A stretch of DNA of 64,000 nt from Flagellimonas pelagia (GCF_003584135.1 NZ_QXFI01000033.1:408113-472112), one strand, 5' to 3'. Shown: positions 26,309 through 34,710, counted from the stretch's first letter. Made by a program: numbers and translations. The notes: generated by a model not told the origin, from the letters alone.

Positions 26309-27436
26309 TTATTCCAAGAAAAACAAATCTGCCGCAATTCCATCCGCTAAAAACTTGCCTTGCTTGGTGGTGTGTAAAAGGGCTTCTTCCCAAAATAGCA
26401 ATTGCTGTTCTGTGAATTTTTCCGATTGGTGCTCCAAATAGTTCGCGTAGTTCGGTCCAAATTCCTTGGCAATCTTCTCTTTGGATACGCCCCAAATAGT
26501 CCGGAGTCCCGTCATCACATATTCGTTGTACCGGTCGGTCAGGGTCAAGGTTTCCTTTTCACTTGGCAAGATCCCTTGTTGGATTTGTTTGATGTAGATG
26601 GAATTGTTTCGGATGTTCCAAGTGCGGGAAATTCCATCATACGAATGGGCAGACGGGCCGATGCCCAAATACTTCTTGCCTTGCCAATAGGCCGTATTGT
26701 TCTTGGAAAAATAGCCCGGTTTCCCAAAGTTGGAAATCTCATAGTTCACAAAACCGTGTTCTTCCAACACATCCACCAATATATGAAATTGCTCCTGTGC
26801 CTGACCGTCATCCACTTGGGGCACCGTTCCTTTTTGGATCAATTTTTCCAGTGCGGTTTTGGGTTCCACCGTTAAGGCATAGCTGGAGATATGGGGCAAT
26901 CTGAAATCCAAGGCTTTTTGGATATTCGCTTTCCAACGGTCATGATCCATTCCTGGAATGCCATAGATCAGGTCGATGGTGATGTTATCAAAATGCTTGA
27001 CCGCTTCCTCAATACAATTTTCGGCCTCTTGGGCATTGTGGGCACGGTTCATCAGTTTCAGATCTTCCTCAAAAAATGATTGGATGCCGATGCTGAGTCG
27101 GTTCACTGGACTTTTGGACAGTTGGATGATTCGATCATTGGACAAGTCATCGGGATTGGCCTCCAAGGTGATTTCTGGGTTTTCGATTACTTTGTAATGG
27201 TCATACACGGCTTGGATCAAGCGTTCCAATTCCTGCAACTCCAAAACCGAAGGGGTTCCACCTCCAAAATAAATGGTCTCGACAACCTCATCACCCAACT
27301 CGTTTTTGCGCAATTCCATTTCCCGTATTAAGGCATCCACCATCGCGTCTTTCTTCTTCATTTGGGTGGAAAAATGAAAATCGCAATAATGGCAAGCTTG
27401 TTTGCAAAAGGGGATATGGATGTAAATACCGCTCAC
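26309..27436 (-). CDS. hemW: HemW, radical SAM heme chaperone
   Basis: The 375-residue protein starts MSGIYIHIPFCKQACHYCDF, giving the radical SAM CxxxCxxC (C11, C15, C18). It has the GGGTPSVL SAM-binding motif, ANPDDLS, and the HemW C-terminal domain. It lacks the extra N-terminal region of HemN, so the older label of oxygen-independent coproporphyrinogen oxidase should not be used. It is downstream of ruvC and the IVP gene on the same strand, which is probably one transcript. Confidence 0.92.
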   Translation of the reverse strand: MSGIYIHIPFCKQACHYCDFHFSTQMKKKDAMVDALIREMELRKNELGDEVVETIYFGGGTPSVLELQELERLIQAVYDHYKVIENPEITLEANPDDLSNDRIIQLSKSPVNRLSIGIQSFFEEDLKLMNRAHNAQEAENCIEEAVKHFDNITIDLIYGIPGMDHDRWKANIQKALDFRLPHISSYALTVEPKTALEKLIQKGTVPQVDDGQAQEQFHILVDVLEEHGFVNYEISNFGKPGYFSKNNTAYWQGKKYLGIGPSAHSYDGISRTWNIRNNSIYIKQIQQGILPSEKETLTLTDRYNEYVMTGLRTIWGVSKEKIAKEFGPNYANYLEHQSEKFTEQQLLFWEEALLHTTKQGKFLADGIAADLFFLE

Positions 27437-27440
27437 TTAT

Positions 27441-27473
27441 TTTCAATTAACAATAAACAATTTACAATGATCA
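27441..27473 (-). repeat. Left arm of inverted heptad repeat framing the IVP gene
   Basis: Positions 27444-27468 are a perfect 25-nt inverted copy of 27866-27890. Pairing extends to 30 nt (27444-27473 with 27861-27890) with one G-T pair. Read on the minus strand it consists of ATTGTAA, ATTGTTT, ATTGTTA and ATTGAAA. It includes the stop codon of the IVP gene. Confidence 0.9.
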
Positions 27474-27827
27474 TTTGGTCCTTTTGGTGGTTTTGAGAAT
27501 GGAGAACATGATTTTGGAAAGTTCATCTGCATCAACAATCAATTTGTGGGCAATTTCTTTGGAAATATACTCGGAATCCTTCAACAAGGACAACCAATAT
27601 TTCACTTCCAAGCTCTCTTTATAGGCAATGGAAATCTTCGCGGAAAAATCAGCGTTGGAAATGGCCCCATTCGCTTCGGATATATTGGCCCCGATGGAAG
27701 TACCCGAACGCAGCAACTGTTTGGACAAAATGTATTCTTTGTTCGCGTGAATGATAGACTTGTACAGCTTGATAATTTTCAAAGCAAAGTCATATGACTT
27801 TTTCAATAATGGGTTCTCGGCTTGCAT
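27471..27827 (-). CDS. Four-helix bundle protein (23S rRNA IVP / S23 family)
   Basis: The 118-residue helical protein carries the family markers KSYDFALKIIKLYK, SKQLLRSGTSIGANISEANGA, FSAKISIAYKESLEVKYWLSLL and DELSKIMFSILKTTK. Members are encoded in intervening sequences of 23S rRNA and also occur free in Bacteroidota genomes; they bind nucleic acid in some systems. Here the gene lies between ruvC and hemW on their strand, framed by a 30-bp inverted repeat and a heptad array, so it resembles an inserted unit. Confidence 0.93.
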   Translation of the reverse strand: MQAENPLLKKSYDFALKIIKLYKSIIHANKEYILSKQLLRSGTSIGANISEANGAISNADFSAKISIAYKESLEVKYWLSLLKDSEYISKEIAHKLIVDADELSKIMFSILKTTKRTK

Positions 27828-27858
27828 AAAGTAGGTTTTGGGATTCTAGAAGAAAATA

Positions 27859-27956
27859 ATTGATTATTGTAAATTGTTTATTGTTAATTGGTCATTGACC
27901 ATTGTTCATTGTTCATTGTTCATTGTTCATTGTTCATTGTTTATTGTTTATTGATT
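27859..27956 (+). repeat. 14-copy ATTGNNN heptad array, right arm of inverted repeat
   Basis: Fourteen contiguous 7-nt units run from 27859 to 27956: ATTGATT, ATTGTAA, ATTGTTT, ATTGTTA, ATTGGTC, ATTGACC, five ATTGTTC, two ATTGTTT and ATTGATT. Units 2-4 are the inverted partner of the left arm. The array includes the ruvC stop codon (27941-27943). Confidence 0.92.
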
Positions 27957-28498
27957 TTACCAGGGTTCTGTTTAACGAACGCCTCCCAACCTGTATAGCT
28001 TTTGCCGAGTTCCACCTTACCTTCATTATAAAAATGACAAACGGCCGCGGCCAGTCCATCCGTGCTGTCCAGATTTTTGGGCAAGGTTTTCAGTTTCAAT
28101 ACACTCTGAAGCATTTTGGCCACTTGTTCCTTGCTGGCATTTCCATTGCCGGTAATGGCCATTTTTATCTTTTTGGGCATGTATTCCGTGATGGGTATCT
28201 GCCTGGAAAGTCCGGCCGCCATAGCCACACCTTGGGCCCGACCCAACTTCAACATGGATTGGACATTTTTACCATAAAAAGGAGCTTCAATGGCAATTTC
28301 ATCGGGATGGAAGGTATCGATGAGCTCAATCGTCCGTTCAAAGATGAGCTTGAGCTTGGTATAGGGATCATCGTATTTTTTGAGCATCAATTCGTTCATC
28401 TGCACAAAGTGCATCTGTTTGTTGATGACCTTGATGATTCCAAAACCCATAATGGTCGTTCCGGGGTCTATTCCCAATATGATCTTTTCCGTAGCCAA
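27941..28498 (-). CDS. ruvC: RuvC Holliday junction endonuclease
   Basis: The 185-residue protein has the RuvC nuclease acidic residues in ILGIDPGTTIMGFGI (Asp8), IAIEAPFYGKN (Glu near 69), and DSTDGLAAAVCH (Asp pair near 140). Its C-terminal end lies inside the heptad array, so the last few residues (GKINKQ) may have been altered by the repeat. It resolves Holliday junctions with RuvAB. It starts 3 nt after the preceding lipoprotein gene. Confidence 0.95.
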   Translation of the reverse strand: MATEKIILGIDPGTTIMGFGIIKVINKQMHFVQMNELMLKKYDDPYTKLKLIFERTIELIDTFHPDEIAIEAPFYGKNVQSMLKLGRAQGVAMAAGLSRQIPITEYMPKKIKMAITGNGNASKEQVAKMLQSVLKLKTLPKNLDSTDGLAAAVCHFYNEGKVELGKSYTGWEAFVKQNPGKINKQ

Positions 28499-28501
28499 AA
28501 T

Positions 28502-28981
28502 TTAAGGGGTATTTAAAACCAGTGGAAGCCTAAACCTAAGGCTTACCGGGTTGCCGCGTTTCAGGGCGGGTGCCACTGTGGTCAAATCGTTCAAACGCTC
28601 GGATATTTTATGGTTGAAATCTGAAATTTCATTGAGCACATCGGTTTTTTCCTCCACGTTCAGCACCGAAATAAAACCGTGTTCGTCCACCAAAAAATCG
28701 ATATATACCGTATCATGCAATTCGTGGTCCACTTCAAAGGTAAGTCCGGCCAAGGCCTTGGAAAAGAAATCCAACATCACGCTTTCAAAACATTCCTTTT
28801 GTGCCTGCTTGGTCGCTGTTTCATCACAATTGTCAAAATGTGGGTATTGGTCCACATCGTTCCAATCAATGGCCATAAGTTCCTCATTGACCAGTTTTTG
28901 GGTCTTTTCCTCTTTGGACTCAAAGAGCTCGCAACTGCAAAGCAGACCAAAAAGAAAGAATAAGAACAAAAGCTTCCGCAT
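28502..28981 (-). CDS. Lipoprotein with TonB C-terminal-like domain
   Basis: The 159-residue protein has a lipoprotein signal (MRKLLFLFFLFGLLCSCELF, Cys17). The C-terminal half follows the TonB C-terminal pattern: VYIDFLVDEHGFISVLNVEE, a helical stretch, then PALKRGNPVSLRFRLPLVL. No membrane-spanning energy-transducing part is present, so it is not a working TonB. It lies between the TPR gene and ruvC in the blaI2 operon. The domain assignment is by pattern only. Confidence 0.65.
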   Translation of the reverse strand: MRKLLFLFFLFGLLCSCELFESKEEKTQKLVNEELMAIDWNDVDQYPHFDNCDETATKQAQKECFESVMLDFFSKALAGLTFEVDHELHDTVYIDFLVDEHGFISVLNVEEKTDVLNEISDFNHKISERLNDLTTVAPALKRGNPVSLRFRLPLVLNTP

Positions 28982-29025
28982 AACAGCCCCGAGAATTTGG
29001 CTGAAATTACGATATTTTGAAGAAA

Positions 29026-30162
29026 TCAGTTGCCCGCGTAGTGTATTTCCTCCTTGATCTCCGATACGCGCTTGATCACCCGCTCCTTGATGAAGGGGGT
29101 TAGATCGGGATACATTTCCAACAAGGATTCATAATACTGCAATCGGGTTTTGGGGTCTTTGTAATATTCATCGGCCAAAATACAGAACTGGTAATAGTTG
29201 TAAGGGTTGTCCTTGTTTTCTTCCCATGCTTTTTTGTAGTAGTCCATCGACTCCTTGGTCTTGTCCTGCAAGCGGGCGATGCGGCCCAAGTCGGCATACT
29301 CTTTTTCAAAGGTTACCGTGCGCTCCTCAATTGATTTTTTGATGTAGTATTGGGCACTGTCCAATTCCTTTTCCTGAAGGTACACCTGCCCCATACCGGA
29401 ATAGGCATCGGCCAAAGACCAGGGATCTAGGGCCAACATGCGATACGCTTTGATGGCTTTTTCCGCATCGTAATTGCGGTAATAACTGAATGCCATGCGC
29501 TCCAAAATAAAAGGTCTGTCCTCTCCAAGTTCAATCAATCTTTCGAACCATGGAATGGCTTGCTTGTACTGCCCGTTGTTGTAATACGCCTGTGCCTTCA
29601 AATTGATCATGGAAACATCATCCTCATAAAATTTAAGCCCTTGGTCCACATAGACCAATGCGGAGTCCCGAATTTCTTGACCCACAAAATATTTGCCCAA
29701 AGCGTAGAGACTGCGCAAATGGGTACTGTCTTTGGCGACCGCCTTGCGGAAAGCGGTATTGGCCTCGTCCTGATTTTTTATTGATTCATAGGCTCTGCCC
29801 AGATAATAAAAGTACTCGGGGTTTTCCTGTCCTTTGGCAACCAAATCAAGAAAAGCCTCCAAAGCAGGTTGGTAGCTTTTGGTCTTTAAAAGGAGTTTGC
29901 CCAGTTCAAACCGGGCAATATCCATTCCGGGGTTATGGTTCAAGGTAGCTTTATATTGTGCAATGGCCTTTTCAAAATTCCCGATGGCATTGTAGGCACG
30001 GGCAATCTGAAGGCTCGCATTGGCATCCCCTATTTTGGCATACTCGTTTATGGCCGCGGTGTAATTGCCCAAGGTGTACAGACTATCCGCAACGGACAAA
30101 GCCGATGACTGTGCACCGGCTTTGGTCAATATCAACAAGAACAGAACTAAGAGTTTTCTCAA
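29026..30162 (-). CDS. Tetratricopeptide repeat protein, secreted
   Basis: The 378-residue protein has a signal peptide (MRKLLVLFLLILTKAGAQ). About nine TPR-like units follow, for example YTAAINEYAKIGDANASLQIARAY, ENPEYFYYLGRAYESIKNQ and YDAEKAIKAYRMLALDPWSLADAY. It is probably periplasmic and serves in protein-protein contacts. It lies 9 nt after the M56-TonB gene, so it belongs to that operon and may be part of the same signalling path. Confidence 0.87.
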   Translation of the reverse strand: MRKLLVLFLLILTKAGAQSSALSVADSLYTLGNYTAAINEYAKIGDANASLQIARAYNAIGNFEKAIAQYKATLNHNPGMDIARFELGKLLLKTKSYQPALEAFLDLVAKGQENPEYFYYLGRAYESIKNQDEANTAFRKAVAKDSTHLRSLYALGKYFVGQEIRDSALVYVDQGLKFYEDDVSMINLKAQAYYNNGQYKQAIPWFERLIELGEDRPFILERMAFSYYRNYDAEKAIKAYRMLALDPWSLADAYSGMGQVYLQEKELDSAQYYIKKSIEERTVTFEKEYADLGRIARLQDKTKESMDYYKKAWEENKDNPYNYYQFCILADEYYKDPKTRLQYYESLLEMYPDLTPFIKERVIKRVSEIKEEIHYAGN

Positions 30163-30171
30163 TGGATTACA

Positions 30172-31830
30172 TTATTTGAGTTTAAAGGTTATGGGGATGG
30201 AAAACACGACCTCGGCCGGTTGGCCATCCAATATACCTGGTTGCATTTTGGGGAGTCTTTTAATGATTCGTTCAGCTTCTGCCTCCAAAATAGGGCTTGG
30301 ACCTCTTTTTTTAATATCGACAATTTCACCTTCACCATTTATGGTGAACATAATGGCTACCCTTCCTTGAATTCCCTGTTCCTGTGCCTCTTGGGGGTAA
30401 TTAAAATGCTTACGGATATGGGTTCGAATACTTTCCATGAAACACTCCCGAGTGTCAGAAGCGTTTTCGCAGCCTGGAAAAATTGGTGCTTCATCAACGG
30501 TGGAAAAAGGAACCCAGCTTTCATCCCGTTCAGTCCATTTCTGTATCTCAGCATTGAGTTCTGCTTCATCACTACCCTCAAGTCTAAAGGTTATTGGAAT
30601 GGAAAATGGCACATTTACAGGCTCCCCATTTTGCTTCCCTGGTTTCATTTGGGGCAATTTTGCCAAAATTCGTTCGGTCTCCTTTTCTAAAAGTTCGTGG
30701 GGACCTCTCATTTTTATATCCACAATATTTCCTTTTGGATCTATTCTAAAAATAGTGCTAACCCTTCCTTGAATCCCCTGTTCCTGTGCTGCTTCAGGAT
30801 AATGGAAATTCTTGCGGATATGTTCCTGTATTTTTTCATTGAAACAAGCTCTTTTATCCTCAGCATCTTCACAGCCAGGAAAAACAGGCACCTCATCCAC
30901 AGCTCCAAACGGGACCTCTTCTATTGCTTTCAACGAAACACTGGAATCTATTTCTTCGGTATTTTCTTCTTTCCCCGTTTCACAGGAAGTATATACCAAC
31001 ATCCCTAAAACCAAGGGCAACAACAATACATACTTTACCTGCCAAACGGCCTTTGATCGCTTTTTTTGTAACATGACTATTCGTTTTTTGATTAGTGACT
31101 TATTGAAAAATTGATTGACAAAACTGATATGCTGTGTCTTGAACGCTTCGGATAACAGCATTTCAAAATGCTCCCTTTTATTGTCCTTTACCACCTGGGC
31201 ATCGGCAATAAATTCGTGCAATTCTGCCATCCGGTTTTGGTATACATAGGTCAACGGATTGAACCAAAACACAATCCTGGCGAGTTCAAAAAAGAGCAGG
31301 TCAAGAGTGTGCCTTTGTTTTACATGTACCAATTCGTGTGCAATGATGTTGGCTTCCTTTTCTTTTTGGATTTCTGTCCCCAAAAAGATGTTCCGGAAAA
31401 AGGAGAAGGCCAAGGTGCTACTTTGCACGGTGATCTTGTCATACTCTGGAAACTGTTGAATGGTTCCCGAACGCTTTAATCTTCTAATCTGAATCAGTTT
31501 TATCACAAACCAAAGAATGGACAACATACTTCCAAAAGCCAAGACTCCATAATACCAAGGCCAACTGGACCAAAAAGAAGTTTCGACACCTTTGGGCGTC
31601 AGGACCACCCCATCCAATTGCGTTAGGAATATGGTGACATTGCCCAGTTCTTGGGGCATGGTAGTCTTTAACATTTCAAACTTTACCCAGGGCAACACTA
31701 GGGACAATACAAAAGTGGTCAGCAGATACACCCTGTTCCATTGGAAAAAAGTTTCTTTCTTTAGAAAGAGGTCATAGGTCAACAAAAAGACCAACTGAAA
31801 GGCTAGGGTTTCCAAAATATAAGTGATCAT
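30172..31830 (-). CDS. M56 (BlaR1-type) metallopeptidase with two TonB C-terminal domains
   Basis: The 552-residue protein has N-terminal helices and the zinc site IIAHELVHVKQRHTLD (HExxH near 165) with MAELHEFIADAQVV as third-ligand region (near 205). A helix follows near 270-285 (VLLLPLVLGMLVYTSC). Two tandem TonB_C-type domains come next, at about 310-420 and 440-552. Each begins with a VDE.P.FPGCE motif and ends FSIPITF. It is coupled to the BlaI-type gene by a 4-nt overlap. The periplasmic TonB-like domains probably sense or bind an envelope partner. Confidence 0.92.
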   Translation of the reverse strand: MITYILETLAFQLVFLLTYDLFLKKETFFQWNRVYLLTTFVLSLVLPWVKFEMLKTTMPQELGNVTIFLTQLDGVVLTPKGVETSFWSSWPWYYGVLAFGSMLSILWFVIKLIQIRRLKRSGTIQQFPEYDKITVQSSTLAFSFFRNIFLGTEIQKEKEANIIAHELVHVKQRHTLDLLFFELARIVFWFNPLTYVYQNRMAELHEFIADAQVVKDNKREHFEMLLSEAFKTQHISFVNQFFNKSLIKKRIVMLQKKRSKAVWQVKYVLLLPLVLGMLVYTSCETGKEENTEEIDSSVSLKAIEEVPFGAVDEVPVFPGCEDAEDKRACFNEKIQEHIRKNFHYPEAAQEQGIQGRVSTIFRIDPKGNIVDIKMRGPHELLEKETERILAKLPQMKPGKQNGEPVNVPFSIPITFRLEGSDEAELNAEIQKWTERDESWVPFSTVDEAPIFPGCENASDTRECFMESIRTHIRKHFNYPQEAQEQGIQGRVAIMFTINGEGEIVDIKKRGPSPILEAEAERIIKRLPKMQPGILDGQPAEVVFSIPITFKLK

Positions 31831-32189
31831 TTCTCCTCTTCTTTAATGTTCTTCATGATTTCTTCCAGTTCTTTTAGGCTGATATCGTTCTTCTTCATAA
31901 AAAAGGACACCATGCTTTTGAACGATCCTTGAAAATATCCATCGACCAAGGTATTGAGCCGTTGGTTGCTGTACTCTTCCTTTTTAACCAAAGGAAAATA
32001 TACATGCCCCTTCCCTACTTTTTCATGGGACACAAAACCTTTGTCCTCCAAAATCCGAATAATGGTAGAGACGGTGTTATACGCCGGTTTGGGTTCCGGC
32101 AATTCGTCCAATAGAGAGGCTACATTGGCCTTTTGCAATGTCCAGAGCAATTGCATAACCTCTTCTTCTGCTTTGGTGAGCTGTTTCAT
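31827..32189 (-). CDS. BlaI/MecI family transcriptional repressor (second copy)
   Basis: The 120-residue protein opens MKQLTKAEEEVMQLLWTLQ, with the recognition region KPAYNTVSTIIRILEDKGFV and a C-terminal dimerisation part. It is paralogous to the repressor at 15147. It is first in the operon blaI2, M56-TonB, TPR, lipoprotein, ruvC, IVP, hemW. Three dyads of a different sequence type lie upstream, which suggests separate DNA specificity. Confidence 0.92.
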   Translation of the reverse strand: MKQLTKAEEEVMQLLWTLQKANVASLLDELPEPKPAYNTVSTIIRILEDKGFVSHEKVGKGHVYFPLVKKEEYSNQRLNTLVDGYFQGSFKSMVSFFMKKNDISLKELEEIMKNIKEEEK

Positions 32190-32192
32190 TTT

Positions 32193-32259
32193 AACTAACT
32201 TTTTAGTTCAATATGAAGCAAATATAACTAAATATTTAGTTTAAACTAATTTTTTAGTT
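32193..32259 (-). promoter_or_regulatory. Three AACTAA-N4-TTAGTT operators and -7 element of blaI2
   Basis: Dyads lie at 32193-32208, 32226-32241 (AACTAAATATTTAGTT, perfect) and 32244-32259. All share AACTAA-N4-TTAGTT. On the minus strand the -7 element TATATTTG (32219-32226) lies between the first and second. The first dyad ends 4 nt before the blaI2 start codon. This fits autorepression with several operators. Confidence 0.8.
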
Positions 32260-32270
32260 AAAAAGTGAAT

Positions 32271-32304
32271 AAAAAATCCGCCAAGGTATATTCCCCAGCG
32301 GATT
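32271..32304 (-). terminator. Terminator of TonB-dependent receptor gene
   Basis: On the minus strand AATCCGC (32298-32304) pairs with GCGGATT (32275-32281) around a 16-nt loop, followed by a T-run. It lies 6 nt after the receptor stop. Confidence 0.7.
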
Positions 32305-32309
32305 CTTGT

Positions 32310-34538
32310 TTAAAACGAAACCGTGACTTTCCCTCGTAAATAAAAGGGCGTTCCCGGTGTAAAATGGATTTCCTCCACAGCCGTTGGTTCATTAAAAAGG
32401 CGGCTTTCCGTGGCAAATTGGGTTTCGTTCCATTTCGTGTCGAATAGATTCTCCACAATCAAACCAAACGTCCAATTCCTCAGACTGTAGTTCAATGTGG
32501 CATCGGTAACAAAATATCCTTCCGCTACGATGGAATTGTCCTCATTGGCAGGCCTGTCATCTACATACCGGTAGCTGATTCCACCTGAAAACCCTTCATT
32601 GTTGTTCCCGAGCGTAATACCTCCCACCATGGTAAAATCCGGCGCCAATGGAATATAATCCTCACCTTTTGCTTCTTCGGTACTGCGACCTTGGGTAACA
32701 TTGGCGTCGGAATAGAGGTAGATCCAATCCAAGGGCTGGTACCTTGCCCCTACCTCAATACCCAATCTTCTGGTCTTGCCGCTAGGTTCCACTACCCCAG
32801 CATCACCCACGTACACAAATTCCTGATCCAGGAACAAACTCCATAAAGTGGCGTTCAAGACCAATTTGTCCACTGGTCTGATAATGGCACCCAAATCGAC
32901 CCCATAGGCTGCTGGGAGTATATCCTTCCCATTATTGGCCACTACCACTCTGGCATCATTGGAGTGGAACCCGATTCCCGTTTTCAAGAAAATCTGGGTG
33001 TTCTCCGTTGGACTGTAGATGGTATTGAATTTGGGACTAAAAGCCACTTTTTCATCGCTCTGGTTATCATAAACCGTGCTGATTTTGTTCAGGTAATCGA
33101 ACTTGAAATAATCCAACCGAACCGCAGGCTCCAAAGTAAACTTGCCCGATTTAAAGACTGCCCCTGCAAAGCCGTAGGTATTCACCTCATCAACATCGCC
33201 ATAAGCCAATCGTTCCAATAGTTCCTGTCGGTTTCTGGTATGCGAGAGTTCCATGTCATCCACGTTATCATATCGAAAACCGATGCCTGCATTGTACTTA
33301 AAACGGAGTTCCCACAATTGTGCAGAATTGTCTTGGAACACGGTTTTTGCACCCATCAGAACCCTATTTTCCTTTTGCCTGATCTGATCTCCGTTCACTG
33401 GGTCTTCCAAGAAAAAGGTAAAATTGGAATAGAGTTCAAAATCATAATGGGACACAAAAGCCATGGTATGGAGCGATTTACCAATCCCAAGGTTCTTGTT
33501 GTGATCCAATACAAAGTTGGTCCTGCTTGTTTGCCCCCCTTCGGTGTCATCGATTGCGCCAAAGCGACCTATCAGTCCTTGGTCAATGGCCCTTTGAGGA
33601 ACCTGCCCCGATGCATCCCATTTGCTAGAAAAATGCGATGCGGTCAACATCAACTCCTGATTACCGGGCAAGGCGTATCGGTACCGACCCATGATATTGA
33701 GACGGTTAAAATTTTGGGGCGAATCGAAAGCTCCATCAGTCAAGTACAGTTCCGAAGCCAAATACGCCGTACTGTTCCCTTGATCCATTACATTGAACAT
33801 GCCCATAAACCTTCGTGTATTGAATTGGCCGACTTCTGTGGAAAGCATGCTTTTGTCCAAACGCTTCCGTAATCGGAGGTCCACATACCCCGCCGTGTTG
33901 AAGTCACCCTGTTCCATATAATAAGGACCTTTGCCGAAGTTTACATTTTCTATGGTCTCCGGAATCACAAAATGAAGATCGGCATAGCCTTGCCCATGGG
34001 CATGGGAGACCATGTTCACCGGCATTCCATCCACACTGATGGCCACATCGGTACCGTGGTCCACATCAAAACCCCGTAAAAAAATCTGTTCGGCTTTTCC
34101 TCCCCCGGCGTGTTGGCCGATGATCAATCCGGGGACTTTTCTCAGGATTTCCTGCGAGGATTTCACGGGATTGGTCTTTACGTCTACATCCACAACCCTG
34201 CTCAGGGCATCCACTTTGGCCACCAGCACCACTTGATCCAAGGAAATGGAACCTTCCTTGAGCATAATGGTCACTGGTTTATTTAAATCCGATGGCGCAA
34301 TCACCTTGGTGAGGGTCTCAAATCCCAATCGGGAAAAATAAATGGTATCGTTTACTGATGTTTGGTCCAAAACAAAATGTCCCGTACCGTCAGAATGGCT
34401 ATGTTGGCCGTTGGTCTTGTTGAAAATGCCCACATCCTCCAATGCAGAATCAGCTTCGTCGACCACTTGTCCTTTTAAATTTTGCGCAGCAATTGTGCCC
34501 ATGCAAAGCATGGACAGAGCCGCCATAAAATATTTCAT
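32310..34538 (-). CDS. TonB-dependent outer membrane receptor
   Basis: The 742-residue protein has a signal peptide (MKYFMAALSMLCMGTIAAQ), an N-terminal carboxypeptidase-like domain (about 20-100), a plug domain (about 115-225, with LIIGQHAGGGKAEQIFLRGF), and a beta barrel ending in TPFYLRGKVTVSF. Outer-membrane receptors of this type import siderophores, vitamins, metals or organic ligands; the ligand cannot be read from the sequence. A His-rich small membrane protein is encoded upstream on the same strand, which hints at a metal, but this is weak. Confidence 0.93.
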   Translation of the reverse strand: MKYFMAALSMLCMGTIAAQNLKGQVVDEADSALEDVGIFNKTNGQHSHSDGTGHFVLDQTSVNDTIYFSRLGFETLTKVIAPSDLNKPVTIMLKEGSISLDQVVLVAKVDALSRVVDVDVKTNPVKSSQEILRKVPGLIIGQHAGGGKAEQIFLRGFDVDHGTDVAISVDGMPVNMVSHAHGQGYADLHFVIPETIENVNFGKGPYYMEQGDFNTAGYVDLRLRKRLDKSMLSTEVGQFNTRRFMGMFNVMDQGNSTAYLASELYLTDGAFDSPQNFNRLNIMGRYRYALPGNQELMLTASHFSSKWDASGQVPQRAIDQGLIGRFGAIDDTEGGQTSRTNFVLDHNKNLGIGKSLHTMAFVSHYDFELYSNFTFFLEDPVNGDQIRQKENRVLMGAKTVFQDNSAQLWELRFKYNAGIGFRYDNVDDMELSHTRNRQELLERLAYGDVDEVNTYGFAGAVFKSGKFTLEPAVRLDYFKFDYLNKISTVYDNQSDEKVAFSPKFNTIYSPTENTQIFLKTGIGFHSNDARVVVANNGKDILPAAYGVDLGAIIRPVDKLVLNATLWSLFLDQEFVYVGDAGVVEPSGKTRRLGIEVGARYQPLDWIYLYSDANVTQGRSTEEAKGEDYIPLAPDFTMVGGITLGNNNEGFSGGISYRYVDDRPANEDNSIVAEGYFVTDATLNYSLRNWTFGLIVENLFDTKWNETQFATESRLFNEPTAVEEIHFTPGTPFYLRGKVTVSF

Positions 34539-34609
34539 GTCGTTGTCTTTAAAATTGATTTGTAAAAAAACTAGTATCTGTCTAGCGCGTCAGAAAAGTT
34601 CATTTGAAT

Positions 34610-34672
34610 GTCATGCTGAACAAGTTTCAGCATCTCTTTCGTAATGTGACCCTGAAACAAGTTCAGGGTGAC
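34610..34672. repeat. REP-like double hairpin
   Basis: ATGCTGAA-CAAGT-TTCAGCAT (34613-34633) is followed 16 nt later by ACCCTGAA-ACAAG-TTCAGGGT (34649-34669). Both are 8-bp hairpins with 5-nt loops, framed by GTCA and TGAC. The arrangement is typical of paired REP elements in Bacteroidota intergenic regions. Confidence 0.75.
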
Positions 34673-34710
34673 GGTTTAGGAACGCTTCTAGTAAATCAGC
34701 TAAGATTAAT

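Noticed and set aside
27471..27827. Diversity-generating retroelement accessory protein
   Set aside because: The four-helix bundle resembles Avd, but no reverse transcriptase or template/variable repeat lies nearby.
27859..27956. CRISPR-like array
   Set aside because: The units are 7 nt and contiguous, with no spacers and no cas genes.
27902..28516. Plus-strand open frame of 204 codons starting with Val-His-Cys-type repeats
   Set aside because: It begins in the ATTGTTC heptad array and then runs antisense to ruvC, which has clear catalytic motifs.
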